Shown in pieces: positions 53,525 through 62,950 of a stretch of DNA of 64,000 nt (positions are counted from its first letter, which is position 1; each line of letters begins with the position of its first letter). Source of the stretch: JAVJRN01 sp040218415 (GTDB lineage: Bacteria > Bacteroidota > Bacteroidia > Cytophagales > Cyclobacteriaceae); NCBI GenBank assembly GCA_040218415.1, contig JAVJRN010000079.1, positions 186,001 to 250,000 of the forward strand, read 5' to 3'. The notes under the pieces were generated by a model that had not been told where the DNA came from, did not search any database, and was given only the letters and a program-made list of their open reading frames with translations. Position numbers and translations under genes: made by a program.

Positions 53525-55777
53525 ATGCCACTAAGAGATAATGGAAATAAGAATTTAGAAATTGCGGATGCTTTTGTAAGGTATACCTCCACACACCTTT
53601 TTTTAACTGGAAAAGCAGGCACAGGTAAAACAACTTTTCTTAAAAGAATGGTAAGCACATGCAAAAAGAACATCATGATTGCTGCACCAACTGGGGTGGC
53701 GGCCATAAATGCTGGTGGCGTCACATTGCATTCCCTATTTCAATTGCCCATGGGTCCATTTCTGCCCATCGACCATGCGCAAAGCGATCATGTAAACACC
53801 AAAAACTCGCTTTACAAGAAACTCAAAATCAATAGAGACAAAAGGAAACTTATCAACGAACTTGAATTACTGATTATTGATGAAATATCCATGGTCAGAG
53901 CTGATATGCTCGATGCAATTGATGCCGTGCTTAGGTATATCAGGAAGCAGCCTCAAAAACCTTTCGGTGGCGTTCAACTATTGATGATCGGGGACTTGTA
54001 TCAGCTGCCACCCGTCACGAAAGACGATGATTGGCGTATTTTGAACAGCTACTACCCTTCGCCGTTTTTCTTCCATGCAAAAGGATTGGCCTCTACCAAT
54101 TTTATATCCATAGAATTACAAAAAATATACAGACAAAGCGATGACCGTTTTATTAGTATCCTCAATGGTATAAGAAACAATAATCTGTCAGCTCACCAGC
54201 TGGAAAGCTTAAATGAGCATTTTGATGCTTCACTTAATTCCACAAAAAAAGATGGGTATATCACTCTCACTACGCATAATCAAAAAGCATTTCAGATCAA
54301 TCAAAACAAACTCAATAGCCTAAGTGGAGATAAGTTTAGTTATAAAGCGAGCGTTTCTGGAGACTTCCAAGAACGCTCATTTCCAGTAGATGAGGTCATT
54401 GAATTGAAAGTGGGTGCTCAGGTGATATTCACCAAAAATGACAAAGAAGAACCCAAAAGATATTATAATGGCAAGCTGGCTATTGTATCCGCACTGGATG
54501 GACATTCCATATCCGTTCGATTATCGGGTAGTGAGGAAGAAATAAACGTGGATATAGAAGAGTGGAAGAATATAAAATACAAACTGAACGAAGAAAAAAA
54601 TGAGATTGAGGAAGAGGAGTTAGGCATATTTTCCCAATATCCTCTAAAATTAGCTTGGGCGATTACCATTCACAAAAGCCAGGGCTTAACGTTTGAAAGA
54701 GCCATTATAGATGCGCAATCCTCTTTCAGTTCAGGACAAGTATATGTGGCTTTAAGTCGATTGACTAGTTTGGACGGCTTAATACTTCGCTCGAAAATAC
54801 ATGAATCAAGTATTCGCACGAGCAATGAGGTTGTTGCTTTCATGGAAGCGCTACCCAGCTATGATCATTTGCTTCCGTACTTAGAAAAATCGAGTAATTC
54901 CTACTTAACAGGCCAACTGGTAGCGACTTACGATTTTCAACCATTTTTGGATAGTATTCATGACTATTTGGACGAATTAGGTACTGGAAATGCGACTTTT
55001 AAAAATGAATTTGAAGAGCATGCCAAGGCTTGGCTTATTAAAGGAAACGAATTACAAATAGTTGGTAGAAAATTTCAAAACCAGATTTACCAATATGTTG
55101 AATACAATCAAATTGATGAACTCTCTCTGAGGATATCCAAGGGAGAGGATTATTTTTCGGAACAAATCAAAACCCTCCAAGATGAAATATCGAAGGAGAA
55201 AAATAGCCTAGGTCAGAAAAAAGGAGTTAAAAAATATCAGACGGCTTTATACTCTATTGAGGTAACGTTAGCACATCTTTTTGGTGGTCAAAGTCATGCT
55301 ATGGTCATAGTCAAGGGCTTAAAAGACTCGAAAAAAACGATGGACATCCTTACTGAACTTGATGAAATCAGGCTTAGCGATAAAGCCGAGATTGCCCAAA
55401 AAGTGAAGGAAATTAAACCTAAAAAAATCTCACGCGGCGAGACCAAGTTTATTAGCCTCGCATTATTCAAAGAAGGAAAAAATATCGAAGCTATTGCGGA
55501 GGAAAGAGGCTTAGTCCCTGGAACTATAGAAAGTCATCTGTGCAATTTTATTGAAACAGGAGAAGTAAAGGTCACGGATATCGTAGATCCTGAAAAATTA
55601 AAAAATATTTTGACGGTCATTAAAGAGCTAAACACCGAGGAGCCATCGTCGGCTGATATCAAAAGCAAACTTGGTGACGACTATTCTTATGGAGAAATAA
55701 AAGCCACACTACTCTTCACCAAATTTGAAAAAGTCAAGTTAGCTGCGGGTCAAGCAGACAAGACTTCCACCGAGTGA
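53525..55777 (+). CDS. PIF1/RecD-like SF1B helicase with C-terminal helix-turn-helix domain
   Basis: The 750-residue protein has Walker A GKAGTGKTT (residues 29-37), A-A-P-T-G-V-A-A-I-N-A-G-G, Walker B LLIIDEISMVRADM, and the late motif W-A-I-T-I-H-K-S-Q-G-L-T-F followed by V-A-L-S-R. This is the PIF1 family of 5'-3' helicases. The last 250 residues are not helicase and include a RecQ-like HTH (I-A-E-E-R-G-L-V-P-G-T-I-E-S-H-L). This Bacteroidota fusion may act at G-quadruplexes, replication forks or R-loops. I use the ATG; a TTG lies six codons upstream. Its end overlaps the convergent OsmC gene by 28 bases. Confidence 0.87.
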   Translation: MPLRDNGNKNLEIADAFVRYTSTHLFLTGKAGTGKTTFLKRMVSTCKKNIMIAAPTGVAAINAGGVTLHSLFQLPMGPFLPIDHAQSDHVNTKNSLYKKLKINRDKRKLINELELLIIDEISMVRADMLDAIDAVLRYIRKQPQKPFGGVQLLMIGDLYQLPPVTKDDDWRILNSYYPSPFFFHAKGLASTNFISIELQKIYRQSDDRFISILNGIRNNNLSAHQLESLNEHFDASLNSTKKDGYITLTTHNQKAFQINQNKLNSLSGDKFSYKASVSGDFQERSFPVDEVIELKVGAQVIFTKNDKEEPKRYYNGKLAIVSALDGHSISVRLSGSEEEINVDIEEWKNIKYKLNEEKNEIEEEELGIFSQYPLKLAWAITIHKSQGLTFERAIIDAQSSFSSGQVYVALSRLTSLDGLILRSKIHESSIRTSNEVVAFMEALPSYDHLLPYLEKSSNSYLTGQLVATYDFQPFLDSIHDYLDELGTGNATFKNEFEEHAKAWLIKGNELQIVGRKFQNQIYQYVEYNQIDELSLRISKGEDYFSEQIKTLQDEISKEKNSLGQKKGVKKYQTALYSIEVTLAHLFGGQSHAMVIVKGLKDSKKTMDILTELDEIRLSDKAEIAQKVKEIKPKKISRGETKFISLALFKEGKNIEAIAEERGLVPGTIESHLCNFIETGEVKVTDIVDPEKLKNILTVIKELNTEEPSSADIKSKLGDDYSYGEIKATLLFTKFEKVKLAAGQADKTSTE

Positions 55778-56160
55778 GTGATCTCAGTAGATTCATTCAC
55801 TGTTGATGCCACAGAACAATATTTTTCTACTGCAAGATTCACGATTTTTTCCGCATCGGCGTGTGATAAGTCAGGACTCTTGATTGTGTAATGAATATGC
55901 ATACTTGTAAACTTACGAGGCTGCTCCTCTCTCCTTTCGCCAGTTGCCTCTCCTGAAAATTCGATCAACGTTTTGCGCTTCTTTTTTATCATCGAAACGA
56001 TATCCACAGCTGCACACGCAATCACACCGGACAATAGCAGCTCGGTCGGTGACATGGCCTTTTTTTCTTCTTTTGGAAGCATATCAATTTCAGTCCTATT
56101 GCCTGATTCATTGATAGCAAAATATTCATGATCCGATTTGTAGCCGAGATTTACTTTCAT
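55750..56160 (-). CDS. OsmC/Ohr-family thiol peroxidase-like protein
   Basis: The 136-residue protein has the two OsmC active-site cysteines C49 (G-V-I-A-C-A-A-V-D) and C115 (V-E-K-Y-C-S-V-A), and the family M-S-P-T-E-L-L-L motif. Members reduce organic hydroperoxides. Its stop region overlaps the 3' end of the helicase gene on the other strand. Confidence 0.9.
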   Translation of the reverse strand: MKVNLGYKSDHEYFAINESGNRTEIDMLPKEEKKAMSPTELLLSGVIACAAVDIVSMIKKKRKTLIEFSGEATGERREEQPRKFTSMHIHYTIKSPDLSHADAEKIVNLAVEKYCSVASTVNESTEITHSVEVLSA

Positions 56161-56301
56161 TTTTACGATTTTTTAAATTTTGATAGTTTATATCTACAAA
56201 TATGCAATTCGCCGAATTGTATCTCTTCTTTTTTTCACCTCTTTTTTGGTTAAGAAGGTTCAAAACCTACTTTTGTGTTTCATTTAAAAAAATACAGGGT
56301 T

Positions 56302-57363
56302 ATGATCATCCCAAAGGAGCCAAGATTGACGGAAAGTCAATTAAGTGAAGTAAAGGAAATCGTCGAGGAATATGGTTGCCGAATTCAACAAATAGAAGGT
56401 CATCACAGAACGATCTACGCAGTTCTTGGAGAAGAACGAGAAACGATCATGGTAAATCGTATCATGGGTTTAGATTATATCGATCGATTCGATGCGGTTG
56501 ATTCACCATTTAAACTCATGGACGTTCACAGTGAACTCGCTAACCATAAAATTACGATTGGAAACGAAATCGTTGGGGAGTCGCCTTTTATTATCGCAGG
56601 ACAGTGTACCATTGATCCAAAAAATCCGCAATTGTTCTTGGAGACCGCTCATGCAGTAAAAGAAGCTGGCGCCAAAGCAATACGCGGTGGGGTCTGGAAA
56701 CCAAGGACAATGCCTTACTCTTTTCAAGGAGATGATAACTCCATGAAAATATTGATAGATGCCAAAAACCAAACAGGCTTGCCAGTAGATACCGAAGTAA
56801 TGGATGAGCATCAGCTCTCGATTGCAGTGGCTGCCGGAGTTGATATTCTTCAAATTGGGGCCAGAAATGCCTTAAACTATTCGCTACTTAAGAAAGTCGG
56901 GGAAGCCACTGCAGATAAAAAGATTGCCGTACTTTTGAAAAGATCTATGGGCATGGGACCAATCAATGAGTTTATTGCAGCCTCAGAATATATCGCCGCT
57001 GGTGGAAACCCAGACGTCATGCTTTGCCCACGCGGTACTGCCCCTACAATGGATGGTTATAGAAATTACCCTGATGAGTCAATTACTCCCTTACTAAAAG
57101 AAAAAACTTGGGCTCCTGTAATTGTAGACCCTTCACATTCCGTTGGTCGGGCCAAGTATGTACCTTCAGCGGCTATGGCAGCTATGGCCTACGGTGCTGA
57201 TGGCGTGATCATAGAAACTCATTGCCAACCAAAAAAAGGAATCGGTGATGACCCGAAACAGTCTATTACGCCAGAAGTCTTAACCAAGTTGATTAAAGAT
57301 ATTAATCAGATCTGGGAAATCAGACAACATTACAATAGCCAACTAGTATCGGTAAAAGCATAA
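56302..57363 (+). CDS. aroF: 3-deoxy-7-phosphoheptulonate (DAHP) synthase
   Basis: The 353-residue enzyme condenses PEP and erythrose 4-phosphate, the first step of aromatic synthesis. It belongs to the group with an N-terminal ferredoxin-like regulatory domain (residues 1-70) and a TIM barrel: G-P-C replaced by G-Q-C in A-G-Q-C-T-I-D, R-G-G-V-W-K-P-R-T, D-P-S-H-S-V-G and E-T-H. The metal Cys, His, Glu and Asp are all there. A GTG nine codons upstream is open, but the ATG fits better. It stands apart from the tyrA pair, 5.5 kb away on the other strand. Confidence 0.92.
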   Translation: MIIPKEPRLTESQLSEVKEIVEEYGCRIQQIEGHHRTIYAVLGEERETIMVNRIMGLDYIDRFDAVDSPFKLMDVHSELANHKITIGNEIVGESPFIIAGQCTIDPKNPQLFLETAHAVKEAGAKAIRGGVWKPRTMPYSFQGDDNSMKILIDAKNQTGLPVDTEVMDEHQLSIAVAAGVDILQIGARNALNYSLLKKVGEATADKKIAVLLKRSMGMGPINEFIAASEYIAAGGNPDVMLCPRGTAPTMDGYRNYPDESITPLLKEKTWAPVIVDPSHSVGRAKYVPSAAMAAMAYGADGVIIETHCQPKKGIGDDPKQSITPEVLTKLIKDINQIWEIRQHYNSQLVSVKA

Positions 57364-57399
57364 AAAAAGGCTACTCTGAAATTTCAGAGTAGCCTTTTT
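57364..57399. terminator. Strong intrinsic terminator after aroF
   Basis: A perfect 18-bp palindromic arm pair (AAAAAGGCTACTCTGAAA and its complement) begins right after the aroF stop and ends in a T run. It can work in both directions, also for the convergent DUF1080 gene. Confidence 0.92.
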
Positions 57400-57484
57400 C
57401 TTGATGTGTCTACTGTTTCATCTCAACAAATAAGTAGTTGGCGCTTTTCAGAATGCCTCTCTATCTGAAATGATGGCTAAGAAC

Positions 57485-58312
57485 CTATAATTCCCTCACC
57501 CATATATTTCTAAATTGCATGGGATCGCCATGATCCTGTAATATCAAAGGTAACTTTTCTGGATGAGCGACATAATAAGGTGTGCCGATGTAACACGTCG
57601 GACCGAGTAGCTCTACTCCATTTTGCACCAAAACGCCATTATGCAAAACAGTTACTTTTGCTGGTCTTACAAGTGTACCTTTTTCTGAAAACCGAGGAGC
57701 CATGAAAATGATATCATATTCCTGCCAAAACCCGGGAGCCAATGATGCATTGACTAATGGAATGTGTTGCTTATAAACTGATGCGGCTTGGCCATTGGCA
57801 TAAGTGGGGTTTTCATAAGAGTTTAAAATTTGCACTTCATAAAGTCCCATCAAAAAAATACCACTGTTGCTATAGCCCTGACCAGATTTACCCTCGACAA
57901 TCGGTGCAAACCATTCAATATGCAGTTGAATATCTCCAAAAGCCTTTTTGGTAGCGATTGCTCCCGCTCCTGGCTCAACCGTCATCACCCCTTTATCAGA
58001 CTTCCATGAAACAGGTGGGTTTTTATAAGTAGATTTCATTTGAGGAATCATTACTTTGAACCCCTCCATACTCACAGGAAAATCAAATTGTGGCTTTTGC
58101 CAATTGGATAATGCTGATCCATTGTAGAGTATCACCGCATCAGATGGAGGTTTGTTTAACTCTCCCGGAGTGACAATGGGAATTTCTTTATTCAATTCTG
58201 TCTGCTCCCAAGGTTTGGTTTTTTGCAGTTCATCCCAATCAGGCTTGGGTATTTCTTGTCCAAAAACTAAAATTGTCAAAGAAAAAAGGAGTGTAAAAAG
58301 AATCTGTTTCAT
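57485..58312 (-). CDS. Secreted DUF1080 (3-keto-disaccharide hydrolase-type) protein
   Basis: The 275-residue protein has a signal peptide (MKQILFTLLFSLTILVFGQ) and a concanavalin-like DUF1080 domain: V-I-L-Y-N-G-S-A-L-S-N-W, H-I-E-W-F-A-P, S-N-S-G-I-F-L-M-G-L-Y-E-V-Q-I-L and a closing F-R-N-I-W-V-R-E-L. DUF1080 proteins bind or hydrolyse sugars in the periplasm, some with 3-keto-glucoside activity. No sugar operon is adjacent. Confidence 0.88.
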   Translation of the reverse strand: MKQILFTLLFSLTILVFGQEIPKPDWDELQKTKPWEQTELNKEIPIVTPGELNKPPSDAVILYNGSALSNWQKPQFDFPVSMEGFKVMIPQMKSTYKNPPVSWKSDKGVMTVEPGAGAIATKKAFGDIQLHIEWFAPIVEGKSGQGYSNSGIFLMGLYEVQILNSYENPTYANGQAASVYKQHIPLVNASLAPGFWQEYDIIFMAPRFSEKGTLVRPAKVTVLHNGVLVQNGVELLGPTCYIGTPYYVAHPEKLPLILQDHGDPMQFRNIWVREL

Positions 58313-58604
58313 GTTTGAGGGTTAATTGGAGTGAAATTTATCAATATCGACAATTTTATTCTAAAAAGATCAATTATACCCAAAGATCATTTCTATCATT
58401 TATCCAATTTTCATCAGTTCAAAATAACCGATGCACCTCACTATTGAAAAGGGAAATCGAAAAAAGACATACACCACTCCCTAACAAAGTGACATAGTCT
58501 GGCAAGAAAATATTAAAAATGTCGATGACTGAAAAATAACAACTCATCGATTCTGAATGATGGAATAAAGAAATTTTGATCAAATTAGCAAAGCCTTAAA
58601 ACAT

Positions 58605-58612
58605 TACATTTG
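58605..58612 (+). promoter_or_regulatory. Candidate -7 element of the BLUF gene
   Basis: TACATTTG is a perfect TAnnTTTG match about 32 bases before the start codon. The octamer TTTGATCA occurs twice in direct orientation (58575-58582 and 58609-58616), overlapping the element, and may be an operator. No good TTG lies at usual spacing. The rest of the 332-base stretch 58313-58644 shows nothing clear. Confidence 0.4.
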
Positions 58613-58644
58613 ATCATCTCTAATCAGAAATTTTTAAAAACGAA

Positions 58645-59130
58645 GTGGCGATTCGAGATAGTAATTCGTCATCAAATAACTTAATTTTAAACAAAAACCC
58701 AGCTCCATTGATCTACTATCTACTATATGTCAGCCATACCGATAACACATTTTCGCAAGGGGAACTAGAGCTTCTATTGAACGAGAGTAGAACCAATAAT
58801 AAAAAATTTGAAATCACTGGTATGCTTATTTATTTAAAAAATCAGTTCATTCAAATACTTGAGGGCGAAAAAGAAACAGTACTCAATTTATATCATAAAA
58901 TTACGCAAGACCAACGACATCATAAGGTGAGCAAATTGCTTTCAGGAGAGCATGAACATAGAAATTTCAATAGTTGGAGTATGGCGTTTCAAAATAATAC
59001 CACTGATGATTTGGATCATTTGAACAGTTTTCGTGAATTATCTGATCTGTTTAATAGCCCTGACATTAAAGATCATAAGCATCCGGCTGTTTTGTTTTTG
59101 AAATTGTTTCACGGCAAGAATAACAAGTAA
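58645..59130 (+). CDS. Single-domain BLUF blue-light photoreceptor
   Basis: The 161-residue protein is a BLUF domain (residues about 22-120) with a short C-terminal helix region and no output domain. The flavin-site residues occur at AppA spacing: Y28 (LLYVS), N52, Q70 (FIQILEG), W111 and M113 (WSMAF). The R-H and I-T-G-M-L-I-Y motifs are also kept, so it should bind FAD and photocycle. The start is GTG; no ATG precedes the domain and an in-frame stop lies upstream. It stands alone and probably signals by protein-protein contact. Confidence 0.92.
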   Translation: MAIRDSNSSSNNLILNKNPAPLIYYLLYVSHTDNTFSQGELELLLNESRTNNKKFEITGMLIYLKNQFIQILEGEKETVLNLYHKITQDQRHHKVSKLLSGEHEHRNFNSWSMAFQNNTTDDLDHLNSFRELSDLFNSPDIKDHKHPAVLFLKLFHGKNNK

Positions 59131-59252
59131 ATAGAATCATTTTGATAAAAGGAATCAAGAAAGGTTGTTTTCCTGATTCCTAAAAAAGTTACCAATATCA
59201 CGTTTGCCTGATTCTTCAAATTTGAGATAATGAAGCTTTGACATTTGATATA

Positions 59253-62200
59253 TTACATATTTCTTCTGTATTGCCCCCCCACTTCAAACATAGCATTGGT
59301 TATTTGACCAAGTGAACAGTATTTTGCCGCTTCCATTAGTTGCTCGAAGGTATTTTCATTTTTTAGTGCCGATTCTTGCAATTTTTTAATAATTGCCTTG
59401 GTCTCTAAGCCAAACTTTTGATTCAAGTTATTGAGGTTTTGAATCTGTTTCTCTTTTTCCTCATTAGTAGCCCTTATGACCTCACTTGGAATAATCGTTG
59501 GACTGCCTTTGGAAGACAGAAAAGTATTCACCCCAATTATTGGCAGCTCTCCAGTATGCTTCTGCATTTCATAAAAAAGGCTCTCCTCTTGGATTTTACC
59601 ACGTTGATACATAGACTCCATAGCACCAAGCACACCTCCTCTTTCAGTGATCCGATCAAACTCCAGCATCACCGCTTCTTCTACAAGATCAGTCAACTCC
59701 TCTGTGATAAACGAACCTTGCATCGGGTTTTCATTTCGAGAAAGACCTAACTCTTTGTTGATGATGAGCTGGATAGCCATTGCTCTTCTTACTGAGTCTT
59801 CTGTAGGTGTCGTAATGGCTTCATCGTAAGCATTGGTATGCAAAGAATTACAGTTATCATAAATAGCATATAATGCTTGTAGCGTAGTTCTTATATCATT
59901 GAAGTCAATTTCTTGGGCATGAAGTGATCTTCCAGAAGTCTGAATATGGTATTTGAGTTTTTGAGATCGGTCATTTGCACCATATTTCAACTTCATGGCT
60001 TTTGCCCAAATTCTGCGAGCAACTCTTCCTATGACCGCATATTCTGCGTCTACTCCATTGGAAAAGAAAAAGGAAAGATTAGGCGCGAAATCATTGATAT
60101 CCATGCCTCTCGAAAGATAATACTCCACGAAAGTAAAGCCGTTTGATAAGGTAAATGCCAATTGGGTAATAGGATTGGCGCCTGCCTCAGCGATATGATA
60201 TCCAGATATGGAAACAGAATAAAAATTTTGTACTTTTTTATCAATGAAATATTGCTGTACATCTCCCATTAATCGGAGAGAATATTCTGTAGAAAAAATA
60301 CACGTATTCTGTGCTTGATCTTCTTTGAGAATATCCGCTTGGACTGTTCCTCTTACCGTCGAAAGCGTTGTTGCTTTGATTTCCTCATAAATCTCCTTTG
60401 GCAGAACCTGATCACCTGTAACGCCTAAAAGCATCAAACCAAGTCCATCATTACCTTCTGGCAATGCCCCATGATAGCTCGGCCGAATGGTGTCTTTATA
60501 TATTTCTTTTATTTTTATCTCAACCTCATTTTCTAACCCATTTTCTTTGATGTACAACTCGCATTGCTGATCGATTGCTGCATTCATGAAAAATGCGGTC
60601 ATCGTGGCAGCAGGACCATTAATGGTCATGGAAACTGAAGTTGTCGGGTCGCAAAGGTTGAAGCCTGAATAAAGTTTCTTAGCATCATCGAGACAGCAAA
60701 TGCTGACTCCAGAGTTTCCTATTTTCCCATAAATATCAGGTCGGTGATCAGGATCTTCCCCATACAAGGTGACCGAGTCAAAAGCGGTTGATAATCTTGC
60801 TGCTGGTAATCCTTTTGAGAGATAATGAAAACGCTTGTTGGTTCTTTCAGGGCCACCTTCTCCAGCAAACATTCTTGCCGGATCCTCTCCTTTTCGCTTA
60901 AAAGGGAAAACACCCGCCGTATAAGGAAATTCACCAGGGACATTCTCTTGAAGATTCCATTTGAGAAGATCTCCCCATGCCTCGTATCTCGGCATGCTTA
61001 CTTTTGGAATTTTAGTATTAGATAAAGATCTCGTGGCTGTTTCCACTACTATCTCTTTTCCCCGCACTTCATAAGTGAACGAATCGCCTTGATATTTCAC
61101 TTTTTTATCTTCCCAGTTGTCAAGAATTTTTTTATTATGTGGATCAAGATCTAAAAGGAGACTTTCTTTTGCTTCATCGATGGCTGCCAATGCTTCAGCC
61201 TTATCACCCAAAATTGCAGCAGTTTGATCGAGACTATAAAGTTTTTGGGCTATCGTCTTTTGATTTTCAACCGTCTCATTGTATGCGCGAATAGTTTCAG
61301 ATATCTCGGATAAGTAACGTGTTCTTTTTGGAGGAATAATGTAAATCTTCTCGGACATTTCATCACTCGACTCAAAGGTTGAATCCAGAGGTGCGGAGGT
61401 TCTCTCTACGACGAGCTTCATCAAGGAAGTGTAGAGTTTATTCATTCCCGGATCGTTGAATTGTGAGGCTATAGTCCCATATACGGGCAATTGATCGTCC
61501 TTAGACTCCCAAAGGTTATGATTACGCTTGTACTGTTTTTTGACATCTCTAAGGGCATCCAATGCTCCTCGTTTGTCGAATTTATTCAAGGCAATGATGT
61601 CCGCAAAGTCCAGCATATCGATTTTCTCCAACTGTGTAGCGGCACCATATTCAGGAGTCATGACGTAGAGAGATAAATCCGAATGATCGGTGATTTCCGT
61701 GTCGGATTGACCAATTCCTGAAGTTTCAAGAATAATCAAATCAAAACCAGCAGCTTTTACAATATCGAGGGCATCTTGGACATATCTGGACAATGCCAAG
61801 TTGGACTGCCGAGTGGCCAAAGAGCGCATATAAACTCTGTCATTAAAAATGGCATTCATTCTAATTCGATCACCGAGTAATGCTCCCCCAGTTTTTCGTT
61901 TCGATGGGTCTACCGATATTACGGCTATCTTTTTATCTTCAAAGTCAACAAGAAATCGCCTGACGAGCTCATCAACAAGCGAAGACTTGCCTGACCCTCC
62001 TGTACCCGTAATTCCAAGAACAGGAACGGTATTTTTCTCAGTCTTTCTGTTTTTGAATGACTGCAGTAGGTCTTGGTTTTCCTGAGGATAGTTTTCCGCC
62101 GCAGATATCACTCGCGCAATGGCATTGTAATTATCAGTAGAAACATCTTTGTGCTTCAATTCTAGACTTTTACCAATGGGAAAATCTGCCGCTTTTACCA

Positions 62201-62621
62201 AATCATTAATCATTCCCTGCAGCCCCATTGCCCTTCCATCATCTGGAGAATAAATTCTTGCTATGCCATAATCATGTAATTCTTTGATCTCTGTAGGCAG
62301 TATTGTACCACCCCCACCGCCAAATATTTTGATATGACTTGCGCCATTTTCCTTGAGCAGATCAAACATATATTTGAAAAATTCGACATGACCTCCCTGA
62401 TATGAAGTAATCGCGATGGCCTGAACATCTTCCTGAATGGCACAGTTCACAATTTCTTGAACCGATCTATTATGCCCAAGATGTATGACCTCACAGCCAG
62501 TCGACTGAATGATTCTACGCATGATGTTGATGGCAGCATCATGACCATCAAACAGCGAGGCAGATGTAACTATTCGAACATGATTTGTCGGCTTGTAGGG
62601 AGTCGATGCTGTTTGGGACAT
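59253..62621 (-). CDS. icmF: Fused isobutyryl-CoA mutase (B12-binding, MeaI-type GTPase and mutase domains)
   Basis: The 1122-residue protein has three parts. Residues about 10-140 are a cobalamin-binding domain with the histidine in L-F-D-G-H27-D, though the usual DxHxxG ends in Ala. Residues about 200-420 are a MeaI/ArgK-type P-loop GTPase chaperone (G206-T-G-G-S-G-K-S213). Residues about 550-1120 are the large mutase domain with [11 protein letters not shown]. The order B12-GTPase-mutase is that of IcmF, which isomerises isobutyryl-CoA to n-butyryl-CoA and can accept isovaleryl/pivalyl-CoA. The protein needs adenosylcobalamin. It is monocistronic here. Confidence 0.92.
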   Translation of the reverse strand: MSQTASTPYKPTNHVRIVTSASLFDGHDAAINIMRRIIQSTGCEVIHLGHNRSVQEIVNCAIQEDVQAIAITSYQGGHVEFFKYMFDLLKENGASHIKIFGGGGGTILPTEIKELHDYGIARIYSPDDGRAMGLQGMINDLVKAADFPIGKSLELKHKDVSTDNYNAIARVISAAENYPQENQDLLQSFKNRKTEKNTVPVLGITGTGGSGKSSLVDELVRRFLVDFEDKKIAVISVDPSKRKTGGALLGDRIRMNAIFNDRVYMRSLATRQSNLALSRYVQDALDIVKAAGFDLIILETSGIGQSDTEITDHSDLSLYVMTPEYGAATQLEKIDMLDFADIIALNKFDKRGALDALRDVKKQYKRNHNLWESKDDQLPVYGTIASQFNDPGMNKLYTSLMKLVVERTSAPLDSTFESSDEMSEKIYIIPPKRTRYLSEISETIRAYNETVENQKTIAQKLYSLDQTAAILGDKAEALAAIDEAKESLLLDLDPHNKKILDNWEDKKVKYQGDSFTYEVRGKEIVVETATRSLSNTKIPKVSMPRYEAWGDLLKWNLQENVPGEFPYTAGVFPFKRKGEDPARMFAGEGGPERTNKRFHYLSKGLPAARLSTAFDSVTLYGEDPDHRPDIYGKIGNSGVSICCLDDAKKLYSGFNLCDPTTSVSMTINGPAATMTAFFMNAAIDQQCELYIKENGLENEVEIKIKEIYKDTIRPSYHGALPEGNDGLGLMLLGVTGDQVLPKEIYEEIKATTLSTVRGTVQADILKEDQAQNTCIFSTEYSLRLMGDVQQYFIDKKVQNFYSVSISGYHIAEAGANPITQLAFTLSNGFTFVEYYLSRGMDINDFAPNLSFFFSNGVDAEYAVIGRVARRIWAKAMKLKYGANDRSQKLKYHIQTSGRSLHAQEIDFNDIRTTLQALYAIYDNCNSLHTNAYDEAITTPTEDSVRRAMAIQLIINKELGLSRNENPMQGSFITEELTDLVEEAVMLEFDRITERGGVLGAMESMYQRGKIQEESLFYEMQKHTGELPIIGVNTFLSSKGSPTIIPSEVIRATNEEKEKQIQNLNNLNQKFGLETKAIIKKLQESALKNENTFEQLMEAAKYCSLGQITNAMFEVGGQYRRNM

Positions 62622-62673
62622 AATTTTGATTTTTCGGGTTATATATAAAGGTTTTCTTGTGGGGTAATATTTG

Positions 62674-62681
62674 CAAAATTA
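62674..62681 (-). promoter_or_regulatory. Candidate -7 element of icmF
   Basis: TAATTTTG on the minus strand is a perfect TAnnTTTG match about 53 bases before the icmF start codon. A -33 TTG at normal spacing is not seen. The remaining 62682-62950 shows no gene or clear structure. Confidence 0.4.
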
Positions 62682-62950
62682 AACATTTTGGTCTTCGTCT
62701 AACGTCATTTTGATTTTCACCCATTATCAAAAAAGTCAAATCAAGATCACCTCAATCATCCTTTTTATCTATTGCCTATAAGCGTTCACACAAAACTTTC
62801 TTTTGCGACACGAATTCGTTGTAAAAAGTGAGGTTGCCTCCATAACTGAATTTCGTCGAAGCAATGATGTGGCGGCTACTTGATTGATATTTCAGATAAT
62901 TTCACATCTAAAACTATCGTCTTTGGTCATTATTAAAGTAATCATTCATT

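Noticed and set aside
58315..58497. 60-codon plus-strand frame downstream of the DUF1080 start
   Set aside because: No domain, no signal and no coding-like composition; it lies in a control region between divergent genes.
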